From the NCBI GenBank assembly GCA_029858565.1, contig JAOUEV010000003.1, forward strand, positions 1-64,000: DNA of 64,000 nucleotides. The letters run 5' to 3'. Of this stretch, positions 40,326-52,554 are shown piece by piece; position 1 is the first letter of the stretch, and every line of letters starts with the position of its first letter. A model generated the notes under the pieces. The model was not told the origin of the DNA, ran no database searches, and saw only the letters and a program-made list of their open reading frames with translations. The translations under genes and the position numbers were made by a program. The stretch is from Nitrospirota bacterium. GTDB taxonomy: Bacteria > Nitrospirota > UBA9217.

Positions 40326-41261
40326 ATGAAGGCTCGCAGCACCCGGCATATAAAGAAGAAAGAGTACTTTACGATCATGATCGTGCCGGGTCCGAACTCC
40401 CGTGTCCGCACGATCCGTATATCCAAGTCCGCTATAAAATCAACCCTTTATTCACTGCTCGGCATTTTTCTGCTTTCCTTTTATCTTGCATACGAATATC
40501 ACGATGTGAAGGGCAAGGTTGGCGAGCTGCAGTCCGTTCGTGAAGAGCTGATGGAGCAGAAGGCCCAGGTGCAGAACTTCGCCCTGAACCTTCTCGACTA
40601 TAAACGTCAGATGTTCCTGCTTCGTGATCTGGATACGAAACTGCGGCGTGTGGTCAGTCTGGGACCCCGTGACAAGGCCCAGCAGGTCCTGGGTATCGGA
40701 GGTCCTGACGAGTTGGGACTCCAGAACCTTGCCGCGTTGGGAGAGAAGAGGCAGGCTGACGCGCTCAAGGAGATGAGCCAGGAGCTGTCCCAGTTAAAGG
40801 GCGCGGCGTCGCGGCAGGAAGCAAGCCTGCAGATGCTGATAGAATATTTCGAGGATAAGCGTTCGCTGTATGCCTCCACGCCGTCGGTCTGGCCGGTCCG
40901 GGGCTGGGTGACCTCCCGCTACGGCACACGTACGTCGCCATTCAGCGGTATCCTGAAGTTCCATGAGGGTATCGATATCGCCGCCCAGACAGGCACCCCG
41001 GTAGCTGCATCGGCCGACGGGGTGGTGATCAAGGCGGGATTCAGCACGGGATACGGCAACATGGTCGAGATCAGTCACGGTTACGGGATAAAAACCCTGT
41101 ATGCTCATAATTCCCGGCTTAATGTAAAAGCGGGGCAGCGGGTCCATCGCGGCGATGTGATCGCTTACGCCGGAGATTCCGGTTCCAGCACCGGTCCCCA
41201 TCTGCATTACGAGGTCAAGATCAACGGTCTGCCAGTCAATCCTGCGAAGTACTTGAACTGA
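40326..41261 (+). CDS. M23-family metallopeptidase (LytM) with coiled coil
   Basis: FHEGIDIAAQTGTPVAASADGVVIKAG, GDSGSSTGPHLHYEV. Confidence 0.93.
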   Translation: MKARSTRHIKKKEYFTIMIVPGPNSRVRTIRISKSAIKSTLYSLLGIFLLSFYLAYEYHDVKGKVGELQSVREELMEQKAQVQNFALNLLDYKRQMFLLRDLDTKLRRVVSLGPRDKAQQVLGIGGPDELGLQNLAALGEKRQADALKEMSQELSQLKGAASRQEASLQMLIEYFEDKRSLYASTPSVWPVRGWVTSRYGTRTSPFSGILKFHEGIDIAAQTGTPVAASADGVVIKAGFSTGYGNMVEISHGYGIKTLYAHNSRLNVKAGQRVHRGDVIAYAGDSGSSTGPHLHYEVKINGLPVNPAKYLN

Positions 41262-41489
41262 CGTTTGTTGTCATGCAGGGGGTGTTCCTACCATAAGTCA
41301 TTCTTCCACAGAGCAGTTATTCCCCAACAACGGAAATGCACGGGATCGTCAGGGAATTGAGCGCGGGGGACGTACCAGGCTCAGCCCTGTTGTTCTAAAC
41401 CGCATTTCCGCACCTGGTCCGATGCGCGGTACGCTCGTCACGCACGGATGAACCGGGGCGGAGGCACACGCAAGGAGGGAACTGGCATT

Positions 41490-41696
41490 ATGTCGAATGG
41501 GAAAGTGAAGTGGTTCAACGAGGCAAAGGGATACGGATTCATCGAGCCTGATGGCGGCGGCCGCGACGTGTTCGTGCATTATTCCGCCATCCAGGGCGAG
41601 GGCTTCAAGACGCTGTCGGAAGGTCAGCAGGTATCCTTCGATGTCGTCCAGGGTGAAAAGGGACCGCAGGCTGCCAACGTTTCGAAGTCGGCCTAA
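41490..41696 (+). CDS. Cold-shock protein (CspA family)
   Basis: 68 aa; [31 protein letters not shown]. Confidence 0.96.
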   Translation: MSNGKVKWFNEAKGYGFIEPDGGGRDVFVHYSAIQGEGFKTLSEGQQVSFDVVQGEKGPQAANVSKSA

Positions 41697-41776
41697 CGAC
41701 CAGTACCATCGGGACACGGACTGAACGCGCGATCGCACGCAGTTCACACCGTGGCTGCCGAATACCAAGCATACCG

Positions 41777-41812
41777 AAAACCTCGGAGAATCCCCCTCTT
41801 CGAGGTTTTTTT
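41777..41812 (+). terminator. Rho-independent terminator after the cold-shock gene
   Basis: AAAACCTCG ... CGAGGTTTTTTT. Confidence 0.8.
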
Positions 41813-41857
41813 ATTTCGGGGAAAGGGACATCCGACCGGATGTCAGTTGATCTTGTC

Positions 41858-42196
41858 TCAACAGGGGAGATAATTGATGTCGTAGCCGTTCCTGCGGAAT
41901 GCCTGCCTGAGGTCTTTTCGCTGCTCCGGTGACATGGTTCCGTAGAGTTCCTTCACCTTCGTTCCCGATCGTTCCTCAGCGCATGTCGCGCGAAAGAGCC
42001 TGTCCCGTGTTTCCTGCGGCAATTTCGTGTCGTTCAGTATCCTGGCCATATCCCCGGACTTGCAGAACATCTCAAACGCCGCGTCGGAACCGCTTCCGAT
42101 ATGGTATCCTTTCCCGTCCTTGCTGGCCAGAAAGGTCGACGAGCACCCGACAAGGCCGAGCAGGGCAGCGATCATCCAGGTAATACCTGTTCTCAT
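41858..42196 (-). CDS. Small putative lipoprotein, unknown function
   Basis: 112 aa with lipobox-like ALLGLVGCSST; ATGA overlap with upstream TlpA-like gene. Confidence 0.7.
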   Translation of the reverse strand: MRTGITWMIAALLGLVGCSSTFLASKDGKGYHIGSGSDAAFEMFCKSGDMARILNDTKLPQETRDRLFRATCAEERSGTKVKELYGTMSPEQRKDLRQAFRRNGYDINYLPC

Positions 42197-42717
42197 CGTG
42201 TTTTCTCCTTTCCGTCGAGCAGGCCGGCTATCCGTGCCCGCACCGCGGCGTCGTCCCAGTTGATCTCACCAACGAGCCTCTCCGCTATGACGCCGTTGCG
42301 GTCGATAAGGAAGGCCGCGGGAAGGGCCGTGACCGCATAGAGATCGAAAGACACCTCTTTCTCGACATCGACGAGAACGGGAACGGTGACTCCTTTCTTC
42401 TCGATAAAATCCCTGACCTTCTTCGGGTATTCATCAACGGAGATCGCGATAACGGAAAATCCTTTTTCCCGAAAGGTCGTGTGCATGCGGCCCAGTGCCG
42501 GCAGTTCCGCGACACAGGACGGACACCAGGTGGCCCAGAAGACAACGAGTACCACTCCGCCCCGATAATCCGCAAGGGACCGGCGTTTTCCCTCAAGGTC
42601 GGAAAGGGCGAAGAGCGGCGCTTCCTTTCCCGCGACGGGAACCTGCGCCATTGCCGGGACCGGAAGTACACCTGCGAGCAGGAGGACGAGGACGACTAGG
42701 GTGAGTGCTTTGTTCAT
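42193..42717 (-). CDS. TlpA/ResA-family thiol-disulfide oxidoreductase
   Basis: Signal peptide; VVLVVFWATWCPSCVAELPAL. Confidence 0.93.
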   Translation of the reverse strand: MNKALTLVVLVLLLAGVLPVPAMAQVPVAGKEAPLFALSDLEGKRRSLADYRGGVVLVVFWATWCPSCVAELPALGRMHTTFREKGFSVIAISVDEYPKKVRDFIEKKGVTVPVLVDVEKEVSFDLYAVTALPAAFLIDRNGVIAERLVGEINWDDAAVRARIAGLLDGKEKTR

Positions 42718-42728
42718 GGTAAAGAAAA

Positions 42729-42754
42729 GCGGGGAGGGGGCATCCCCTCCCCGC
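42729..42754 (-). terminator. Terminator hairpin of the porin gene
   Basis: GCGGGGAGGGG-GCAT-CCCCTCCCCGC, followed on the minus strand by TTTTCTTT. Confidence 0.85.
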
Positions 42755-42765
42755 GTGAGAGACGA

Positions 42766-44253
42766 TTAGAAACGAACGTTGAAGGTAAGGTATACATCCG
42801 TGGCTTTTTCCAGCGGAGCATACATTTGCGTGGCCATGACATCGGTCATGGACGTCGGGTTCGAGGTCAGGTCGGAGATCTTTTTCGGTTCTCCGAGCCA
42901 GCTGTTGCTGCCTGTGTACTCGAACTTGTAGAGCTGATAGCCGAGGCGGAAGAAGGCGCTGCCTTTTTTCGCTACCGGGGCCTGGTTCAGCTCCTGGATC
43001 ACATAGATCTCGTAGACCTGGCCGCGGGTGCCGACCTTGCTCGCGATCATATCGTCCGAAGCCGGTGCAAAAGCGATCCAGTTCTTCGAGCCCTGGTTGT
43101 ACTCCAATCCGATCTTGGTGCGGGTCTTGGTGATGTCATACCGCGCGCCGACAAAGATCGCAGAGCCGGTCTTGCTTTCAACCGCGGCGCCGCCATCGTA
43201 CAGCAGACCGAACCGCGCCATCTGCGGAGCGCCGCCCATGTCATAGAACGGAGCATCATATCCATTGTCATTCGGGCTGGTTTTGCTCACTGCGCCCGAC
43301 AGGAACCAGTTCAGTGCATTGCCGCCGCCCGCATTATCGACTTTGCCGACCAGCAGCACACCGTACTGCTCGATGTCGCCGAGGTTTGACTGTACCGGGC
43401 CGAAAGCGTCGATCGGCGGGTTGGACATCATGTTGAAGGCTTTGTCGTACTGGAATTCCACATGGAGTGCCGTTGTGTCGTAGGGAACGACGTTCACGCC
43501 GACCATATCGACGTCCTTGAGATAGGTCGGATTGTTGATGGACTTGTAACCGCTCTCATAACCGCGGCCGTAGCAGACCTTTGCGAATGCGCCGGGAAGA
43601 GCTTCGATGTCCGGAGCATAGCCGACCGTCATGCCGTCAAAGGCGTAATCGATCAGGAAGGAGGGGACGCCTGCTGTGCCGCTCTTCTCCGAGTTCGCCT
43701 TGAGGTTCGACGGGGTGCCGCCGGTCGAAGGACGACGACCGACCGAGAACCATGCCGGCAGGCCGCCGACATTGCTCCAGGTCGCGTAGGCGTAGTCCAC
43801 GCGGAGCGCGTTGTCCTCGGGAACATGGCTGGTATTGCCGTCAAAAACACCCGACTTCTCGGGCGAGAAGAACGGGGAGGTGACTGCCGACGAATCGCCG
43901 CTGCCCCAGACCTTGTACATGTCGAACTTCGCCTTCACCGTGACGTCTTCGGTCGCTTTTGCTTTCAAGTGGAGGCCGAACTTGTTGGTCATGAGCGAGT
44001 TGTTCTTCACCTCGTAGCCCGGAACGCCCATGGTGTAGATGTTCATATCCGGATATCCTGCGCCCATGGGATTCGGGAAGGTCATAAAGCTCTGCCCTCC
44101 CGTGTACTGCATGTACTCGTGGACCGTGCCCTTGAGTGCATCATAGCGGAACTGGTACTCACCGCCAAGCTCGAGCCATGATGCTTCTTCTGCAACCGCG
44201 ATCCCCGCGGTCAACAGCGCCATAGCGGTAATGACAAACAGAACCTTCTTCAT
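42766..44253 (-). CDS. Outer-membrane porin-like protein (DUF3373-like)
   Basis: MKKVLFVITAMALLTAGIAVAEEASWLELGGEYQFRYDALKGT...; terminal VYLTFNVRF beta-signal. Confidence 0.8.
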   Translation of the reverse strand: MKKVLFVITAMALLTAGIAVAEEASWLELGGEYQFRYDALKGTVHEYMQYTGGQSFMTFPNPMGAGYPDMNIYTMGVPGYEVKNNSLMTNKFGLHLKAKATEDVTVKAKFDMYKVWGSGDSSAVTSPFFSPEKSGVFDGNTSHVPEDNALRVDYAYATWSNVGGLPAWFSVGRRPSTGGTPSNLKANSEKSGTAGVPSFLIDYAFDGMTVGYAPDIEALPGAFAKVCYGRGYESGYKSINNPTYLKDVDMVGVNVVPYDTTALHVEFQYDKAFNMMSNPPIDAFGPVQSNLGDIEQYGVLLVGKVDNAGGGNALNWFLSGAVSKTSPNDNGYDAPFYDMGGAPQMARFGLLYDGGAAVESKTGSAIFVGARYDITKTRTKIGLEYNQGSKNWIAFAPASDDMIASKVGTRGQVYEIYVIQELNQAPVAKKGSAFFRLGYQLYKFEYTGSNSWLGEPKKISDLTSNPTSMTDVMATQMYAPLEKATDVYLTFNVRF

Positions 44254-44370
44254 GAAAAATACCTCCTTAGGATTTGTGGTATTGCAGGGCAAACTGATAC
44301 GCATGTGAGAAGCGCTCCCACCTCCCTTCGGCCATGGAGTTCCTGAAAACCGGATGCGGTTTCAGTAATT

Positions 44371-44437
44371 ATAGGTTGTTAGGCTTGAAATTGGGCGCAT
44401 CTTACTGCACAGAGCCAATTTTCGCGCCCCAACCTAT
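44371..44437. repeat. Interrupted inverted repeat upstream of the porin gene
   Basis: ATAGGTTG-N9-AAATTGG ... CCAATTT-N8-CAACCTAT. Confidence 0.7.
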
Positions 44438-44472
44438 GGTTAAACAGTTTCTAATAACTGCAACTTTAAGCC

Positions 44473-44500
44473 CAAAAAAAAACGAGCTGTTTGCTCGTTT
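44473..44500 (-). terminator. Terminator of the ArsR-like gene
   Basis: AACGAGC-TGTTT-GCTCGTT with A-tract on + (T-tract on -). Confidence 0.8.
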
Positions 44501-44501
44501 T

Positions 44502-44831
44502 CTATTCACCCACTGTTTTTTTCCTGGACATATGCTGCTCAAAAAGGACTTCCTTCATGAGAGCGCAGGCCTCAATGACCTTGGGATTGGCAACGCGGTA
44601 GTAGATGTTTACACCGTCCCGTCGCGTGGCAAGGATGCCTTTATGTCGCATGACCGCAAGATGCTGTGAAACATTGGCCTTTGACGCTCCCAAGACATTG
44701 ACAAGTTCGGTCACCGTTTTCTCCTCATTCTTGAGGGTATTCAGGATCTCGATGCGCTTGGGATTGGTCAGGGTCTTACAAATCTCGGCCTGCATCTCAT
44801 AGAGAGATTTGTCCGTAATCACCACTTTCAT
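44502..44831 (-). CDS. ArsR-family transcriptional regulator
   Basis: 109 aa; ICKTLTNPKRIEILNTLKNEEKTVTELVNVLGASKANVSQHLAVMRHKGIL. Confidence 0.92.
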   Translation of the reverse strand: MKVVITDKSLYEMQAEICKTLTNPKRIEILNTLKNEEKTVTELVNVLGASKANVSQHLAVMRHKGILATRRDGVNIYYRVANPKVIEACALMKEVLFEQHMSRKKTVGE

Positions 44832-45167
44832 GGCTCCTTTTTAACTTATTGCAACGATGTTTGTCAAGTTATAAAACTTGTAAACAATGCCTAAGTAGAT
44901 TAATAACAGCTGTTTTGTTGCGCCCTGTGGCTCACTAGAACTGCACTATTATACACTATTCTGAACCTACTGTTTCAACAAGTAGATGGTGAAAGGGGAC
45001 GCACAGTTTCGGCAGTGGATTTTACCGACGCTCTGCATCTACCGATGCAACCTGCCCTGCGGCATGTGTGTTCAAGCACTGCAGGGTTCAGCAAAAACAC
45101 ATTTCCCTTGAATTTACATGCTAAAGTGATTAACATTGTAAAATTTTTCAATTGGGACGGAGCATAC

Positions 45168-47840
<2,673 letters not shown>

Positions 47841-47877
47841 TATTGAACTGATTGTAAATAAAGGTGAGTATAGAAGG

Positions 47878-47912
47878 AAAGGGTTTAGAGAATGATCTCT
47901 AAACCCTTTTTT
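47878..47912 (+). terminator. Rho-independent terminator after secA
   Basis: AAAGGGTTTAGAGA-ATGA-TCTCTAAACCCTTTTTT. Confidence 0.92.
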
Positions 47913-48212
47913 ATTAGGCTGTATCGATCACCGTGCGGAATGCAAATAACACCTACAAGTGTGCAATATCAGTCGACTTACAATATCATCAGATACTGAT
48001 TGAAATTTGCAGATGAACGCACGGGTGAGACTCGCGTTTCTTGCGCATCAGATTTGATCCGCAGGTTGGGCGCTTATTCAGTGCGGATTTTTCTCTTATT
48101 TGTCGCTACTACAAGAAACAGAGATATGCCCAATGATAGTAATATATAGCCCATGGAGCAAAAACGCTGAAAAAACCAGTCCGTACTTGTTCAATCTGCT
48201 CTTGTACCCGTA

Positions 48213-49904
48213 CTACTTGGCTAGCTTAATTAACAGCTCAGTCTCGCTTTCTGCCTTAAATTGCTTTTGTGACAAGTCAAGCCCTGATTTTTTAAAAATT
48301 GCAGTGCACTTGTTAAACAATGCTATACATTTGTTTTCATCGTTTAGTTCAGCAATAAACAAATCACAAAGGCTTTCGATTTTATTACTATTAAAAGGCG
48401 GCAAGTCCCTTCCAATAGACACTAGCCGTGCTAGCATCAACAGATGAAATCTTACTTTCTTAAATTCAGGATCAACAGAACCAGTTCTAAAATGTCCTTC
48501 TAGTTTATTAAAACATAAGGCGCTTGCGTAATATGGTGAATACTTGTGATCTGAACCAAATATTTTCCCCTTAAAGCTTTTGGCAATAGTTCCATAGTAA
48601 CCGCTAACGGCATGAGGAACACCAAGGAATACCGAGGCAAAAGACTTGATTTGAACGGGAATAGATATTATCTGAGTTTTTTTAATTCCGACTGCAGAAT
48701 GATACTGCTGTGATCGTCTTTCATAATACAATCGGCCCTCTCCCTTAATGGCATTGTAATATTGTTCTAACTTTTTCTGAAATTGTGTTAAGGCTTCAAG
48801 TTGTTCGGGTTTGACCTCTGTTTGACTGTTTGTTGCAAGCGTGATTTCATTTTTTATTTCTTCATCTTCCGTGACAACTATTTTTACCGGGACATTCACG
48901 CCGTTGATACCGTTAATATTTCTGCACTCATGCAATACATTGCTAGTCTGGCAACCGTTAACTACTTGATAGTCACGTAATGTGAACCTATTACCTGCTG
49001 GCGTTACAGACGAGGCAACTATTGTTATGCCGTTATTTAATACCGAGAAAATATCAAATTTGCCTGATTGGAGTGTTTCTTTGATTTTTCTATTCACGTC
49101 ATTATCGCCTTGGAAGTCTCTAACGTTGTCATCGAATATGCTATAAATTGTCTGATTTTCATCCTGCACAAGACTGATAAATTCAAGATAGGGAAGGATG
49201 CCAAGATAAGCTTCTTTTACTCCAGCAATATCTGGTAAAGTTATTCTGTTTTGGAAAGTAATTGTTGCTGACAACTTGTTGCGTGTTTCATGGTATAGCT
49301 TCTGTATTTCATTTGCACCTAAGGGGAAAAAAGAAACTTCATTAAAAAGCTCGCTATCGTCAACTTCTTTCTTCCCACCATTTACTATGGCTTTTAAATT
49401 CTGATCATTAGTCCACTTACCAGTTGTCACGTAAAATAACTTACAGTTAGGACGTCTATTGACCATATAAGCAGATTTGGCAATAATATGCTCCCAGATT
49501 TCTTTAAATGACTTCAATCTAGAATTATGAACAAGCTTTGATTGATCAGAAAGAAAATCTTTTACACCGAATACGAAGCTTCCGATTTCTGACCCTTCGA
49601 AACTAGAAGATGTCTTGGATTGTATAAAAACAATATCGCAGTCCAAGTATCCGCTTTCTGCGACAACATCATCCAACTCATCTATCTCAGTTACGAGTTT
49701 TCCATTCACGATTATCGCTAAGCCATCTATAGCAGCATCTCCTCCGCCCCCGGTAAATACGGAATCCAATTCGAAGGTTGTCCTATGCAACTTAGAAATA
49801 ACGGAAAAATTGACGAAGTTCTCGAACTGTTTGTCCTCGGCAAGCTTAACTAACTCATTATCGATCGAAAATGAGTCTAGCAGCGATCTTGTAATTTTGT
49901 CCAT
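48213..49904 (-). CDS. AIPR-family (abortive infection/phage resistance-like) protein
   Basis: 563 aa; N-terminal nuclease-like GGGGDAAIDGLAI...CDIVFIQSKTSS; AIPR core FSVLNNGITIVAS...YQVVNGCQTSNVLHE...LATNSQTEVKPEQL. Confidence 0.85.
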   Translation of the reverse strand: MDKITRSLLDSFSIDNELVKLAEDKQFENFVNFSVISKLHRTTFELDSVFTGGGGDAAIDGLAIIVNGKLVTEIDELDDVVAESGYLDCDIVFIQSKTSSSFEGSEIGSFVFGVKDFLSDQSKLVHNSRLKSFKEIWEHIIAKSAYMVNRRPNCKLFYVTTGKWTNDQNLKAIVNGGKKEVDDSELFNEVSFFPLGANEIQKLYHETRNKLSATITFQNRITLPDIAGVKEAYLGILPYLEFISLVQDENQTIYSIFDDNVRDFQGDNDVNRKIKETLQSGKFDIFSVLNNGITIVASSVTPAGNRFTLRDYQVVNGCQTSNVLHECRNINGINGVNVPVKIVVTEDEEIKNEITLATNSQTEVKPEQLEALTQFQKKLEQYYNAIKGEGRLYYERRSQQYHSAVGIKKTQIISIPVQIKSFASVFLGVPHAVSGYYGTIAKSFKGKIFGSDHKYSPYYASALCFNKLEGHFRTGSVDPEFKKVRFHLLMLARLVSIGRDLPPFNSNKIESLCDLFIAELNDENKCIALFNKCTAIFKKSGLDLSQKQFKAESETELLIKLAK

Positions 49905-49973
49905 TTTGGTTCCTTCCTTTATTAAATAACGCGGATTTCACACGCCGCGTAGCGCGTCGGCGTGGAACGACTT

Positions 49974-51912
49974 GTGTACGCCCGGCACGGGCGTGAACTA
50001 ATGGGGTGCAAGTCCCCTGTACGAGAACCACAGTAGCACAAGTACCAGCCCAAGGCAAGGGCGGAAGGGCGACCGACCGTCCGAAGGAAGCCTACGGCAA
50101 ACGTGCGAGCCGACGAACAGAAACCGCATATAAGGCTCAGTCCCCGGGCGAGTCAGCACTACATGACGAAGCCCGCCGGTTCAGGGGATAGGGTAAATGC
50201 GGCGGTTGTGCACGGACAGTTCACGTTCTTATCCGGGGAGATCTGCACGCCATGCGATAGGACCGTCATGAGAGATTCCGGATCGGGCCAACCGGTATAA
50301 GGCCCCGGCGTATCAACGGCTGTCGCTTGATACGAGTCCCTCGGGAAACACGAAACAGACAGCATCTCATGATGATTCCCTATAGCGCCGTCTCTGGAAA
50401 CAGAGGCGGTGTGCGCGCAGAAGTCAGCAGACGGCATAGTACCCGGAATCCGCTCCGGGGAAGGCCAGAACGCGGAAAGGAGGAACGGCAGTCCATAAGC
50501 TTCGGCACGGTGATGAGTTCGTCAGGATGAGCCGCGTCCGGGCGCGTTGTGGAACAAAGCCCCCTCAAATGACCACAGTGGAACAAGTAGTAAGCAGTGA
50601 GAACATGAAGCTCGCATGGCAACAGGTCAGGACGAACGCAGGAGCAGCCGGCATCGACGATATGTCGATTACGGACTATCCCGTCTTCGCCCGAGCCAAC
50701 TGGGCGCGGATCAAAGACTCTTTGCTGGACGGGACCTATGTTCCCGCTCCGGTCAAAAGGGTCGAAATCCCCAAAGACAACGGGGGAACCAGGCCACTCG
50801 GTATCCCCACGGTCTCCGATCGCGTGATCCAGCAGGCGATCACCCAGATACTCGTCCCCGTTTTCGATCCTCAGTTCTCGGAGTCGAGCTATGGATTCAG
50901 GCCAGGCCGTTCGGCGCACCAGGCGGTAAAGAAGGTGGTTGAGTCGATCAACCAAGGATACCATTACGCCGTGGACATCGACCTTGCCAAGTTCTTCGAC
51001 ACGGTCGATCACGATGTGCTGATGCAGAGAGTCAGCCGTCGGGTAACGGACAAAGGCATTCTGAAGTTGATCGGCAAGTACCTTCGGGCCGGGGTGGTCG
51101 TAAACGGAAGGCTGAACCAGACATCCAAAGGAGTGCCGCAGGGCGGGCCGTTATCACCGCTCTTGAGTAATATCCTTTTGGACGATCTCGACAAAGAACT
51201 GGAGAAGCGAGGGCATCGGTTCTGCCGATACGCCGACGACCTCATCGTTCTGGTGAAGTCCAAGCGCAGCGGAGAGCGCGTGATGGAGAGCATCAGCCGG
51301 TTCCTTGAAAAGAAGCTCAAGGTGCAGGTCAACCGAGACAAGAGTCGAGTGGTGCGGTCCGAGAAGAGCACCTTTCTCGGGTTCACATTCACCGGCAGGA
51401 GACTGACGGTCTCGGAAAAGTCCCTCACGCGCTGCAAGAACGAGCTGCGCCGCCTTACGTGGCGCAGTTGGGGCGTTGCCATGGAATACCGGTACCGGAA
51501 AATCCGCACCTACGTGCAGGGGTGGATGAACTATTTCGGTATCGGGATGAGGTACAAGACCGCCAACGAGTGGGATCAATGGTTCCGCCGCCGCGTTCGG
51601 ATGTGCTACTGGAAACAGTGGCGCAAGACGAGGACGCGGGTCAGGGAAATGATGAAACTCGGGGTCGGTGAGCGGCACGCGGTCAAGGCCGGGATGAGCA
51701 GGAAAGCGTACTGGCATCTTGCGAAGACCGAGGCCTTGAACGTGGCATTGTCCAATCGCTATCTCAAAGAGCAGGGACTCACGTCGCTACGAACACTGTG
51801 GATCAAGATACACCACCCGGCCACGGCCCGGTGATTTCCGCGAACCGCCTAGTGCGTACCCGCATGCTAGGTGGTGTGGGGGCTGGGGGAGAGAATCCCC
51901 CGGCTACCCGAT
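49974..51912 (+). mobile_element. Group II intron with internal maturase ORF; 5' end near GTGTACGCCCGGC, 3' end near DVI CCGAT
   Basis: 5' consensus-like GTGTACG...GGGGTGCAAGTCCCC; maturase ORF; DV-like GAACCGCCTAGTGCGTACCCGCATGCTAGGTGGT and DVI-like hairpin CTGGGGGAGAGAATCCCCCGGCTACCCGAT after the ORF. Confidence 0.85.
50527..51834 (+). CDS. ltrA: Group II intron reverse transcriptase/maturase
   Basis: 435 aa; SSYGFRPGRSAHQAVK, DIDLAKFFDTVDHD, GVPQGGPLSPLLSNILLDDLD, RYADDLIVLV, maturase X region. Confidence 0.96.
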   Translation: MSRVRARCGTKPPQMTTVEQVVSSENMKLAWQQVRTNAGAAGIDDMSITDYPVFARANWARIKDSLLDGTYVPAPVKRVEIPKDNGGTRPLGIPTVSDRVIQQAITQILVPVFDPQFSESSYGFRPGRSAHQAVKKVVESINQGYHYAVDIDLAKFFDTVDHDVLMQRVSRRVTDKGILKLIGKYLRAGVVVNGRLNQTSKGVPQGGPLSPLLSNILLDDLDKELEKRGHRFCRYADDLIVLVKSKRSGERVMESISRFLEKKLKVQVNRDKSRVVRSEKSTFLGFTFTGRRLTVSEKSLTRCKNELRRLTWRSWGVAMEYRYRKIRTYVQGWMNYFGIGMRYKTANEWDQWFRRRVRMCYWKQWRKTRTRVREMMKLGVGERHAVKAGMSRKAYWHLAKTEALNVALSNRYLKEQGLTSLRTLWIKIHHPATAR

Positions 51913-51927
51913 TGGAATTCTGCATTA

Positions 51928-52482
51928 TCAAGAGAAAGCAAAATTACCCATTGTTTGGCGAGTGACATTTGTAGTCACATTAATAAACAGATCCACATGA
52001 GTCGAATCTACATTTGGCTCGAGTAACTGTTCGGTTCTAACTGCAACAGCAGTTACCAAGTTGTCGTCTTCCAACAAGCAAAAAAATGGATTTTCATCCG
52101 TAGTCGGGCTTGACTCTCGTGGTAGGGCATTTTCATGCCGCGGCATTGTTAAAGCGTCAAATAGGGTCTTTAGTCTATTATCAATATCTCCACCCTGCGT
52201 AATTAAATGCCCCGGTGATTCAGGTCGCAGAAGTGTTATGGAAAGCTCAGCAACAACGTTCATTTCATTTGTAATAAGAGGCGCAAAGATAAAAGAACCT
52301 AGTGGACGAAGCAGGGAATACTCACCTGTTCTCCTTTCACCAAGCAATCCTGGTTGATCAGAAAGAGGTGCTTGTTTCCACAGCGTTGCAAGCTGTTGAT
52401 GGAAATGCCTACGCAGATCGTGCTTGTGATCTGGCTTGCCATTTGCGTTCAACTTACCACGATAGTGCAGTACAAGTTTCAT
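51928..52482 (-). CDS. Conserved hypothetical protein with weak RusA-like motif
   Basis: 184 aa; GGDIDNRLKTLFDALTMP...FFCLLEDDNLVTAVAVRTEQ resembles a RusA-type D-rich motif, weakly. Confidence 0.6.
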   Translation of the reverse strand: MKLVLHYRGKLNANGKPDHKHDLRRHFHQQLATLWKQAPLSDQPGLLGERRTGEYSLLRPLGSFIFAPLITNEMNVVAELSITLLRPESPGHLITQGGDIDNRLKTLFDALTMPRHENALPRESSPTTDENPFFCLLEDDNLVTAVAVRTEQLLEPNVDSTHVDLFINVTTNVTRQTMGNFAFS

Positions 52483-52554
52483 TGTTTATTTCTCTCAAAC
52501 AAAATCGCCTGACGCGGTTCGGGCAATGCACTGATGCTGTGTTTGCTGGTAACT

